IMG/VR virus record: IMGVR_UViG_3300048587_000730 | Span: 1-42,762 of that record | Source: a virus | Direction: 5' to 3' (one strand) | DNA length: 42,762 nucleotides | Shown: positions 1-6,268 of the stretch, one piece after another | Position numbering within the stretch: position 1 is the first letter of the stretch | Layout of the letters: the number at the start of each line of letters is the position of its first letter | Notes under the pieces: generated by a model | What the model was told of the DNA's origin: nothing | Seen by the model: the letters and a program-made list of their open reading frames with translations, nothing else | Databases searched by the model: none | Made by a program: the position numbers and the translations under genes

Positions 1-278
1 TCAAGGCTCACTCTGATGCGGAGAGAGAGCTGTCCGTGGCAAGAAAAAGGATCGAAGATGCCATCGAAGGAAACCAGGACCTGCGGAATATCGTAACAGA
101 TTGGTCCTTTCACATGGTGGACTTCGCCCACGAAATGGTCGGAAACTCCCGCATTGCCGCCCTGGTCATCACCTGCTGCATCGAATACATGAGGCCACGC
201 CTTCCGCCGGCGGAGGAGTTCAAAAGCCCACTGCGGGAAGTCTGGATCAACAGGGAAAGGGCTCCATGGACGAGCTGA
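1..278 (+). CDS. C-terminal part of an unrecognised phage protein (5' truncated by window)
   Basis: The frame is open from the first bases of the window, so the gene begins upstream; a GTG at 36 is internal. About 92 residues are visible, with a charged helical start, a hydrophobic stretch around 'AALVITCC' and a proline-rich tail. It overlaps the start of the baseplate V gene by 13 nt, which places it in the same late operon. I do not recognise the family; by position it would be a tail-completion or head-tail joining protein, but nothing in the sequence proves that. Confidence 0.6.
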   Translation, partial: KAHSDAERELSVARKRIEDAIEGNQDLRNIVTDWSFHMVDFAHEMVGNSRIAALVITCCIEYMRPRLPPAEEFKSPLREVWINRERAPWTS

Positions 279-922
279 CAATGGAGCTTCTCGTTGTGGT
301 CCAGGACCTTCAAAGACGGGTGAATAACCTTCTTCGGCCTGGGCGCATCATCGCCGTCGATCCCAAAGCTGAAACCGTTCGCGTTCGACTTTCCGATGGT
401 GATGGCTCGGAAGGAAGTCTTCCGCTCGATACTCCCTGGATCAAGGTCATGCAGGAGCGTGCAGGCGAAACGTCGAGCTGGGAGTTTCCCGAGATTGGCG
501 AGCAGGTCCTGGTGCTATCGCCTGGTGGCGAACTCAGTGGCGGCCTTGTTGGGCATGCGATTCATTACGCTGATCACCCATCGCCATCCACTGATCCCAA
601 GGTGAAGATCCATCGCTTTTCGGACGGATTCTCGTTCAGCTATGACCAGACCTCGCACACGCTTCTGATCTCCCGCCCTTCGGAACTTAGCATCGTCATC
701 GATGCCGAAAAGCTCCAGGTCAAAGCAAAAACTGTCGAGTTTCAGACTGAAAAAGCGGCCATTCGCAACGCAGCCGGCGACGAGTTTTTGGGACTGACTT
801 CCGCAGCATTCAAGTCTGTGCAGAAATCGCAAACCGCAACCATGATGGGTCCGCAGCCCCTTCTCCCAGCTTCAAGCGAGCTGAAAGGGATGACTACCAA
901 AATGGACTCTTTCGGAGGATAG
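266..922 (+). CDS. V: phage baseplate assembly protein V (P2 gpV / Mu gp45-like spike)
   Basis: Central spike of the contractile-tail baseplate, which pierces the outer membrane on contraction. The N-terminal part is an OB-fold-like stretch ('GRIIAVDPKAETVRVRL') followed by 'PWIKVMQERAGE', 'FPEIGEQVLVLSPGGEL' and 'GGLVGHAI', the typical gpV pattern; the C-terminal half holds short beta-rich repeats ('KLQVKAKTVEFQTEKAAI') as in a trimeric beta-helix. ATG 266 is chosen over the longer in-frame 101 start because the upstream extension is a shadow of the preceding gene and an AGGGAAAGG sits just before 266. It is first in the V-W-J-I order of P2-like phages, with no visible terminator in the cluster. 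About 218 aa, normal for the family. Confidence 0.9.
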   Translation: MDELTMELLVVVQDLQRRVNNLLRPGRIIAVDPKAETVRVRLSDGDGSEGSLPLDTPWIKVMQERAGETSSWEFPEIGEQVLVLSPGGELSGGLVGHAIHYADHPSPSTDPKVKIHRFSDGFSFSYDQTSHTLLISRPSELSIVIDAEKLQVKAKTVEFQTEKAAIRNAAGDEFLGLTSAAFKSVQKSQTATMMGPQPLLPASSELKGMTTKMDSFGG

Positions 923-924
923 CC

Positions 925-1110
925 TTGCCACTCATAGGCACTGAAAGCGCACTGGCCGATGCTCTCCATGCAGCCGCAACAGCCACCAGCGGTGATGCAA
1001 AAGTCGCCTGGAAGAAAGTTGCGGAAATCATCATCAGCCATATCACGGCCAACGCCCTGGTCACAGGTACAACTCCGAATGGCCCTCTGACCAACGGAAA
1101 GGTCACATGA
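925..1110 (+). CDS. small phage protein between baseplate V and W
   Basis: A 61-residue ORF starting with TTG two bases after the V stop and overlapping the next gene through ATGA. It is alanine-rich and probably helical ('ADALHAAATATSGDAKVAWKKVAEIIISHI') with a 'TGTTPNGPLTNGKVT' tail. Small proteins of this kind are often found between spike and gpW homologues in Mu/P2-like tail operons, but I know of no assigned function. The tight spacing on both sides supports its being real. Confidence 0.7.
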   Translation: MPLIGTESALADALHAAATATSGDAKVAWKKVAEIIISHITANALVTGTTPNGPLTNGKVT

Positions 1111-1418
1111 TCGGAATGGACGAAGTCACCGGCCAGCGCATCGAAGGCGACAGCTGGCTGAGGCAGGCCGTCCGACGCGCAATACGAACACCAAAGGGAA
1201 CAAGGCCGATGTTGAGGTGGTACGGAACAAACTATCTAAAATACATAGCCGCGCCGATCACGAACGCATCCCTTCTTGAACTGACCGGCGATCTCGCCGA
1301 CAGCATCGAAGCCACCATCCCCGGCAGCACGCTGCAAACCCTCACCGACCAGAAGAACGGTTCAGAAATTCTCATCTCGCTCACCATCGGAAAAGAGCAA
1401 AAAATCATCGGAGTTTAA
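1107..1418 (+). CDS. W: baseplate wedge protein W (GPW/gp25 family)
   Basis: Baseplate wedge component and lysozyme-domain-like fold of the gpW/gp25 family, which joins sheath and wedge. The N-terminus 'MDEVTGQRIEGDSWLRQAVRRAIRTPKGTRPMLRWYG' matches the family pattern of an invariant region (G..I.G...L.QSI..IL.TP.GSR.M.R.YG). Length of 103 aa is usual. Its ATG overlaps the upstream stop (ATGA), indicating translational coupling, and gpJ follows 4 nt later. Confidence 0.88.
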   Translation: MIGMDEVTGQRIEGDSWLRQAVRRAIRTPKGTRPMLRWYGTNYLKYIAAPITNASLLELTGDLADSIEATIPGSTLQTLTDQKNGSEILISLTIGKEQKIIGV

Positions 1419-1422
1419 GCCC

Positions 1423-2265
1423 TTGGATCTTCCGCAGATTATCGAAACGCCAGACTTTCAGGCGCAATTCAAAGACGCCCTCAAACGCTTTACTGAATCC
1501 TATCGCAAGATCGTTCCCGACTTTTTGGAACCGACCGCCGCTGACCCCATCTATCACATTCTTATTGAACTCACGCTCAACAAGGTGATCGGAACTGAGA
1601 AAATCAATAGCGCTGCATACGCGCAGCTCGTCAAACTCTCGAATGAAATTGACTTTATATTCAAAGGAAAAATCCGCCCTGGTGAAAGCTATGAGGCCTA
1701 CCGCGACCGCATGCGTGGGACCAAGGACCAGGCTTCCACGGCCGGCACCCCGGCCATGTATAAGGCCCTGACCTTTCTTTACGGTGAGGCATCCCTTACG
1801 GCCGCGGGCTTGACCCGAACGGCCTCTGTCATGGACGCTTACGTGCAGGCTGCGAACGGTGAGCTTTTGATCTCGGTGCTAATCAACTCGGACGCCGCTG
1901 ATCTCAAAGCTGCCGTCGTAAACTCACTGACCGAAGCGTTTAAAAAGGAAACCGTCAAACCCGCTCTCGATTCTGTGACTTTTATCGAAGCAAGGGCCGT
2001 TCCCTTCTCCATCAATGCTGTGATCTCACTCCAGCCGGGTTACACAAAGGCCTATCAGGCGCGCATCGAAGAGAACTTCCGAAAGTCATTTGAAGCTCAG
2101 AAAAAACTTGGCTGGGCGCCGACCATGAGCTGGATCGTGCGCGAACTCCATCAGCCCGGTGTCCGCTCGGTCATCCTGCAATCGCCCGCAACGAATATCC
2201 CGGTTCAAGCCGATCGCTACGCGACCATTACGCGGCTCGATCTCACGGTCGAGGAAAGCGCATGA
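1423..2265 (+). CDS. J: baseplate assembly protein J
   Basis: Baseplate_J family wedge protein that, with W and I, forms the baseplate periphery. It has the typical order: N-terminal helices, 'AAYAQLVKLSNEIDFIF' in the first third, a 'GESYEAYRDRMRG' loop, then 'GELLISVLINSDAADLKAAVVNSLTEAF' and a C-terminal 'VRSVILQSPATNIPVQADRYATITRLDLTVEE'. TTG start after GGAG at the end of W. It ends by overlapping ATG of gene I by 4 nt. The 280-aa length is close to P2 gpJ (about 300). Confidence 0.9.
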   Translation: MDLPQIIETPDFQAQFKDALKRFTESYRKIVPDFLEPTAADPIYHILIELTLNKVIGTEKINSAAYAQLVKLSNEIDFIFKGKIRPGESYEAYRDRMRGTKDQASTAGTPAMYKALTFLYGEASLTAAGLTRTASVMDAYVQAANGELLISVLINSDAADLKAAVVNSLTEAFKKETVKPALDSVTFIEARAVPFSINAVISLQPGYTKAYQARIEENFRKSFEAQKKLGWAPTMSWIVRELHQPGVRSVILQSPATNIPVQADRYATITRLDLTVEESA

Positions 2266-2666
2266 TCGAGACTCATATCCGGCAATACTACCCCGACTAT
2301 GATACAGCGCCGATCGTTTCGATAAGGCTATCCCAGGACCCCGCCATCCGCGATGCAATCCTCTGGGAATACGGACTTGATCCTTTGCTCCCTTTCGCCA
2401 TCGACCCGGCGCGCATCAACGACGAGATCACCGACTTCATTCGTCTCCGTGGCACTGTTGCCTCAATTCGCCTGGCACTGCGCTGGGTCGGTTTTCCCGA
2501 TGCCCGCTTTGTCCGCCTCAGCTCTTCCACCTATGAAGTGGACGCCGGCCGAAAGCCAAACGAAAGGGAAATCCTGGCAATTCGCGCTGCACTTTCTGTC
2601 TCGGTGCAGGCTCGCGGAACTCTTAAACGCATCTTTAACAAGGACTTTGAAATCAAGTATGGCTGA
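2262..2666 (+). CDS. I: phage tail protein I
   Basis: P2 gpI-like baseplate protein linking the wedge to tail fibres. Visible family features are 'ILWEYGLDPLLPFAIDPARINDEITDFIRLRGTVASIRLALRWVGFPDARF', the usual helical core with the conserved 'G.P' near the middle. It is shorter than P2 gpI (134 against about 176 aa). In P2 the fibre genes H and G follow directly; here the sheath follows instead with an 8-nt overlap (ATGGCTGA), so the fibre genes are missing from this place. Confidence 0.82.
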   Translation: MIETHIRQYYPDYDTAPIVSIRLSQDPAIRDAILWEYGLDPLLPFAIDPARINDEITDFIRLRGTVASIRLALRWVGFPDARFVRLSSSTYEVDAGRKPNEREILAIRAALSVSVQARGTLKRIFNKDFEIKYG

Positions 2667-3138
2667 TGGATACGTACACGGAATTGTAATCAAGGAAGGC
2701 TCGGGTGAGATTCGCACCATAAGATCGCCAAGTCCTTCCGTCGTTGGACTCGTTGGAACTGCAGCGGCCGCTGGCACGACTCTTAAGGCTCTTGTCCCCG
2801 AGGTCTTCTTCAAAGAAAACACTGCTCTTGAAGCTGTTTATCCTTCCGGTTCAAGCGGACCAAAGGGAACTCTCTACCAGGCACTTCGCGGAGTCTATGA
2901 GCAAACCGATGCAACGGTCGTGGTGGTGCGTGCCCTATCCAGCTCCGACGCCGATATCATGGCAGCAATTGATAAACTCGAAGACGCCGAGGCCTTGACT
3001 GGCTTTAAGCCAAAGATTCTGGCTGCACCTGGGTTTGGCTACACCCCACCTGCCGAAGTTCAATCCGTTTCCATACCTTTAACGGCACCATTGAATAACA
3101 AAAAGACAACTGCCACTGTGGAGGTAATCAATGGCTGA
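2659..3138 (+). CDS. FI: contractile tail sheath, N-terminal half (split gene)
   Basis: A 159-residue protein equal to the N-terminal part of a P2 FI/Mu L-type tail sheath: 'SPSVVGLVGTA' near the start, then 'LYQALRGVYEQTDATVVVVRAL' and 'FKPKILAAPGFG', the usual block before the sheath core. Instead of running on into 'NP.A..L...A..L.A.....GP', it carries a short beta-hairpin-like segment and ends at TGA 3136-3138. The rest of the sheath lies in the next ORF, in another frame. The start ATG 2659 overlaps gene I by ATGGCTGA. Added to the next ORF the length is about 409 aa, the usual sheath size (P2 FI is 396). Confidence 0.82.
   Translation: MADGYVHGIVIKEGSGEIRTIRSPSPSVVGLVGTAAAAGTTLKALVPEVFFKENTALEAVYPSGSSGPKGTLYQALRGVYEQTDATVVVVRALSSSDADIMAAIDKLEDAEALTGFKPKILAAPGFGYTPPAEVQSVSIPLTAPLNNKKTTATVEVING
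3120..3124 (+). promoter_or_regulatory. Shine-Dalgarno GGAGG for the second sheath ORF
   Basis: A perfect GGAGG lies six bases upstream of ATG 3131, inside the end of the first sheath ORF. It shows that the second half has its own ribosome entry and argues against a simple sequencing frameshift. Confidence 0.75.
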
Positions 3139-3883
3139 TGAAGTGGCGAACCCCATCGCCGTAAAACTTAAATCCATGGGCAAACGCCTGGGGGCCATCG
3201 TTTGCCTCGATGGACCGGATGACTATGCCGAAGCAGAGAAATTCCGAAAGCTTAACGGCGATGAACGCATTTATATTACATCGCCGCGCCTCAAGGTATC
3301 CGACGACAGTATGATCGTGAACGTTCCTTCCAGCGCGACCGCTGCCGGCATCTTCGCACTTATCGACTTCTGGCGCTCACCCTCCAATCAGGAAGTCCAA
3401 GGGGCACTCGGGACATCAGTTCCCATTTCCTTCGCGCTGGATGATCCACAATCCATGGGTCAGCGGCTCAATGCCATTCAAGTGGCAACCTTCGTTCGGC
3501 AGGATGGTCTGAGGCTTTGGGGCGCCCGCGGCACAGGTGATCAAACCAACCTTGCGACCAATCAGATCCAAAAGGTTCGCATCCGCGACGCCATACGGGA
3601 GGCGATCATCGCATCACACCGCTGGGCGGTGGCGGCCGGAATCACAAACAACCTTTTCTCTGCAGTCGCATCAAGCGTCAATGCTTACCTGGATGAACTC
3701 ACACGTCTCGGCGCGATTGCCGGTGGCAAATGCATTCCTGACGGCGACTTTAACACACCGGGGAACCTCAACGACGGCAAGGCATTCTGGACTTATGACG
3801 TCACCCCTACCCCTGTCGTTGAAACCATGACCTTCACCGAAGTCCTCACTCAAAAATATCTGGCTGGAATAGGAGCAGCCTAA
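3131..3883 (+). CDS. FI: contractile tail sheath, C-terminal half (split gene)
   Basis: A 250-residue protein equal to the C-terminal two thirds of a P2-like sheath. 'NPIAVKLKSMGKRLGAIVCLDGP' is the sheath core block usually fused to 'APGF'; later blocks are 'FALIDFWRSPSNQEVQG', 'GLRLWGARGT', 'RIRDAIREAIIASHRWAV' and the last beta strands 'FTEVLTQKYL', which in other sheaths make the interlocking C-terminal arm. ATG 3131 has GGAGG at six bases' spacing and overlaps the first half by 8 nt (ATGGCTGA, the same octamer as at the I/sheath junction). It may act as a two-chain sheath; a less likely alternative is a +1 shift at the UGA giving one chain. Confidence 0.85.
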   Translation: MADEVANPIAVKLKSMGKRLGAIVCLDGPDDYAEAEKFRKLNGDERIYITSPRLKVSDDSMIVNVPSSATAAGIFALIDFWRSPSNQEVQGALGTSVPISFALDDPQSMGQRLNAIQVATFVRQDGLRLWGARGTGDQTNLATNQIQKVRIRDAIREAIIASHRWAVAAGITNNLFSAVASSVNAYLDELTRLGAIAGGKCIPDGDFNTPGNLNDGKAFWTYDVTPTPVVETMTFTEVLTQKYLAGIGAA

Positions 3884-3887
3884 GCTG

Positions 3888-5156
3888 ATGACAAACTCGA
3901 TCCGTCTGATTTTTCTTTCCGTAGCCCTGTTTCTCACTCTGGGCGTATTCGCACAGACCACCACCCCACCTTTCTCTGACAATGAACAGCCGATTTTTTC
4001 CAACACCTACCTGATCGACAACGTGTCGAACAACTCGGTCAGCGGTGATCTCACGCTTCGCATCAATAAAAAAGCCCCTTTTGATTGCAAGACCAAGGCG
4101 GACTGCCCTGCGTCGGTGATCATCTCCAACGCCAACGGCAGCGTGAACATGCCGGTCGATGTCAATGTCGGCTCACTTTATGTTGGCAAGGCTCTGACCA
4201 TTGACTCGACTGGTCGCTGGGTTGGACCTAGCAGCGGTCTGCGCGGTGATAAGGGCGACACAGGCCCGCAAGGTCCCATGGGCCTTCAAGGCCCAAAGGG
4301 CGACGCCGGCCCCATCGGACCAGCGGGACCTCAGGGTTTGAAGGGCGATACCGGAGCAACCGGAGCAACCGGAGCAACCGGAGCAACTGGTCCACAAGGC
4401 CCTCAAGGACTCAAAGGCGACACTGGTGCCACAGGGCCGGCTGGTCCTCAGGGTATCAAAGGCGATACAGGAGCTACCGGAGTGGCAGGACCGCAAGGTC
4501 CAAGAGGCGACATCGGCCCGGCAGGACCCCAAGGCATTCAGGGCTTCAAAGGAGACACGGGTGCGATGGGACCTCAAGGACCACAGGGCGTCAAAGGCGA
4601 CACAGGCCTGACAGGAGCTCAAGGCATCAAAGGCGACAAAGGAGATCCGGGGGATGGTTGCTGGTATGACGATCAAACGCAAAGGATCAACTGTGCTGGC
4701 GGAACATGGATTCCCCTTTCCTCGATCAAAGGACCGCAAGGCGATCGCGGAGCAAGCGGACCCACGGGACCCACGGGCGCAACCGGTCCTGCGGGACCGA
4801 CCGGACCAACTGGGCCTTCGGGAGCGACTGGACCAACTGGACCTCAAGGACCTGCCGGCTTTCGTGAATGCCGCACCGTTACTGCAGACATAGGACCTGA
4901 TTCGGCGGGTGGGACCAATCCACAGACGCTTTTTGTTTTCGCCGACTGCAACGGAACAGCGAAGCCATCCATTGTAACAGGCGGGAGCTGTTTTGCCTCA
5001 AGTGGAAGACCACTGCTTTTGAACGTTCCAACGATTGATTCCACGATCAACCCAAGCACAGGAAAACCCATATTCAACCGCTGGCAGTGTCGCGGCGAAA
5101 GTACCAACAACACCTCGGGAAGACTCACCGCCACAGCCATCTGCTGCAGTAACTGA
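3888..5156 (+). CDS. secreted collagen-like protein inside the tail operon
   Basis: A 422-residue protein with a clear Sec signal peptide (basic 'MTNSIR', hydrophobic residues 7-21, likely cut after 'VFAQ'). Residues about 24-115 form a non-repetitive head with a Cys pair (C67, C73). Gly-X-Y collagen repeats run from about 117 to 257, rich in [11 protein letters not shown] and [10 protein letters not shown] units; a 25-residue break with '[17 protein letters not shown]' follows; a second Gly-X-Y block covers about 282-324; a Cys-rich globular C-terminus (C328, C354, C368, C401, C419, C420) ends it. Phage fibres often contain collagen repeats but have no signal peptide. Export suggests a host-surface or periplasmic cargo protein; a fibre role remains possible because none is seen elsewhere. 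The GC-rich minus-strand ORF opposite is a shadow of the repeats. Confidence 0.85.
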   Translation: MTNSIRLIFLSVALFLTLGVFAQTTTPPFSDNEQPIFSNTYLIDNVSNNSVSGDLTLRINKKAPFDCKTKADCPASVIISNANGSVNMPVDVNVGSLYVGKALTIDSTGRWVGPSSGLRGDKGDTGPQGPMGLQGPKGDAGPIGPAGPQGLKGDTGATGATGATGATGPQGPQGLKGDTGATGPAGPQGIKGDTGATGVAGPQGPRGDIGPAGPQGIQGFKGDTGAMGPQGPQGVKGDTGLTGAQGIKGDKGDPGDGCWYDDQTQRINCAGGTWIPLSSIKGPQGDRGASGPTGPTGATGPAGPTGPTGPSGATGPTGPQGPAGFRECRTVTADIGPDSAGGTNPQTLFVFADCNGTAKPSIVTGGSCFASSGRPLLLNVPTIDSTINPSTGKPIFNRWQCRGESTNNTSGRLTATAICCSN

Positions 5157-5175
5157 TCTCGACCCCTAATCCTCC

Positions 5176-5207
5176 GCGGCTGGCTCCCAGCCCACCATGC
5201 CAGCCGC
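5176..5207 (+). other. RNA hairpin between collagen-like gene and tube gene
   Basis: GCGGCTGG (5176-5183) and CCAGCCGC (5200-5207) form a perfect 8-bp stem with a 16-nt loop, followed by a pyrimidine tract but no T run. It lies in the only sizeable gap of the tail operon and may be a partial terminator, processing site or stabiliser for the highly expressed tube mRNA. Confidence 0.45.
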
Positions 5208-5231
5208 CTTCTCCTCTCCCTGGAATCAAAG

Positions 5232-5747
5232 ATGAAATATCCCAAGCATTTGAAAAACTTCAATGTGACATTCGGCGTGTCGGAATTTTCTGGCGTCTGC
5301 GAAGAGATCACCCTTCCAAAGATCAAATACAAAACCGAGGAATGGCGCGGTGCGGGAATGGACGCGCCCATCGAAATCCCTGTTGGACTTGAAAAGCTTG
5401 AATGTACCATGAAATTCGGTGAGCAAACCATCGAAGGTTACGTGTCTGCAGGCGTTGTCCTTTCAGGATTTGTTACCGTAACCATCTTTGGTCACATCGC
5501 AGCCATCGATGGAAAGACCGATAACCTCACCTGCATCCTGCGCGGCTGGATCAAAACGGTCGATCCTGGAACTTTCAAAGCTGGTGATCCCAAATCCGCA
5601 ACCCAGACCCTTGAGATGTCCGTTATCAGCTGGATAATGACTCGCGGCGTCATTCCTCTTGTGACGATTGATGTCATGCGCGGCATCACGATGCACGGAC
5701 CACTCGATCAGCACGAAGCGGCGCGCAAAGGCCTCAAACTCACCTGA
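5232..5747 (+). CDS. FII: phage major tail tube protein (P2 FII-like)
   Basis: Inner tube subunit surrounded by the sheath. The N-terminus 'YPKHLKNFNVTFGVSEFSGVCEEITLPKIKYKTEEWRGAGMDAPIEIPVGLEKL' is the hallmark of the FII/phage_tube family (L..LN.F..G..Y.G...E.TLPKL....EE.RGAGM...V....G). The length of 171 aa is normal. Weak ribosome site (TGGAATCAAAG). It follows the sheath after the inserted collagen-like gene and precedes the assembly chaperone, as in P2. Confidence 0.93.
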   Translation: MKYPKHLKNFNVTFGVSEFSGVCEEITLPKIKYKTEEWRGAGMDAPIEIPVGLEKLECTMKFGEQTIEGYVSAGVVLSGFVTVTIFGHIAAIDGKTDNLTCILRGWIKTVDPGTFKAGDPKSATQTLEMSVISWIMTRGVIPLVTIDVMRGITMHGPLDQHEAARKGLKLT

Positions 5748-5771
5748 TCCCACCCACTCCAGGAGATAAGC

Positions 5772-6104
5772 ATGGACCTTCCTTTGATCGAACCCTTTCA
5801 CTTCAAGGGCAAAAAATACGAGTCTGTCACGCTCTCCGACTACTTCAAAACCCGCCACAAGATGGCTCTTGCGAATAACGTCAGCAGAACCGAAAGCGAG
5901 CAGCACGAAGCACTTGTCATGTCTTTCTGCGAAAACCTGCCAGCCGAATCCTTTGGCGATATCTCTGCGGACGACATGGACCTGATTGCAAATCACGTCA
6001 ATGAAGTCATGGAAAAATACGCCGCGCGGCATGGCCTCATGGAGCAGGGCGGTGCTGGAAAAAAGCCAGGGAAGCCATCCAGCGGGAACCGGCAAAAACG
6101 CTGA
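5772..6104 (+). CDS. E: tail assembly chaperone E
   Basis: Short form of the tail assembly chaperone (P2 gpE, Mu gp41 type) that coats the tape measure during tail assembly. 'MDLPLIEPFHFKGKKYESVTL' is the family's usual start (a beta strand, then 'G..y..l.l'), followed by helices and an acidic 'PAESFGDISADDMDLIANHVNEVME'. AGGAGATAAGC precedes ATG 5772. The gene has the slippery heptamer at 6059-6065; ribosomes that do not slip finish at TGA 6104, whose last base is the first of the E' ATG (TGATG). Confidence 0.85.
   Translation: MDLPLIEPFHFKGKKYESVTLSDYFKTRHKMALANNVSRTESEQHEALVMSFCENLPAESFGDISADDMDLIANHVNEVMEKYAARHGLMEQGGAGKKPGKPSSGNRQKR
6059..6065 (+). promoter_or_regulatory. programmed -1 frameshift site A AAA AAG in gene E
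   Basis: In the E frame the codons are GGA AAA AAG, giving the canonical A_AAA_AAG heptamer (as in dnaX). A slip into -1 leaves the frame open (ARE AIQ REP AKT L...) through 13 codons straight into the E' ORF, yielding a fusion of about 165 aa. A purine-rich GGAG...AGGGCGG lies 10-20 nt upstream, as in other SD-stimulated sites. The position matches the E+E' frameshift of P2-like phages. Confidence 0.8.
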
Positions 6105-6268
6105 TGCGAAGCATCGCCATCATGCGCGAACGCTACGGATTCACAGCCACCGAATGCCTGGAGATGGCCTATGAGGAATTCGATCGCTGGCTTTGCGCAC
6201 TGATAGACGAGGAGTCGAAAAGCGATGACGAGGATGGAGAGGAAACCTGGGAAGCCGTAAATGCCTGA
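6104..6268 (+). CDS. tail assembly chaperone extension E' (GpE-like), reached by -1 frameshift
   Basis: A 54-residue ORF (M-R-S-I-A-I-M-R-E-R-Y-G-F ... W-E-A-V-N-A) between E and the tape measure. 'YGFTATECLEMAYEEFDRWLC' is placed and shaped like the short GpE domain of P2 (a hydrophobic helix following a 'f..s..El..M...el..W' pattern). It overlaps the tape measure ATG 6261 by 8 nt. It may be made separately from ATG 6104, but the upstream slippery site and open -1 frame suggest that it is mainly the C-terminal part of the E-E' fusion, which in other phages recruits tube subunits to the tape measure. Confidence 0.78.
   Translation: MRSIAIMRERYGFTATECLEMAYEEFDRWLCALIDEESKSDDEDGEETWEAVNA

Noticed and set aside
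3127-3140. prfB-like +1 programmed frameshift joining the sheath halves
   Set aside because: The upstream GGAGG is spaced for initiation at ATG 3131 and not for slipping at the UGA, and the codon before it (GGC) is not slippery; kept only as a remote alternative.
4173-4847. 224-aa minus-strand ORF opposite the collagen repeats
   Set aside because: Mirror of the Gly-X-Y codon pattern; Arg/Ser-rich nonsense with no ribosome site.
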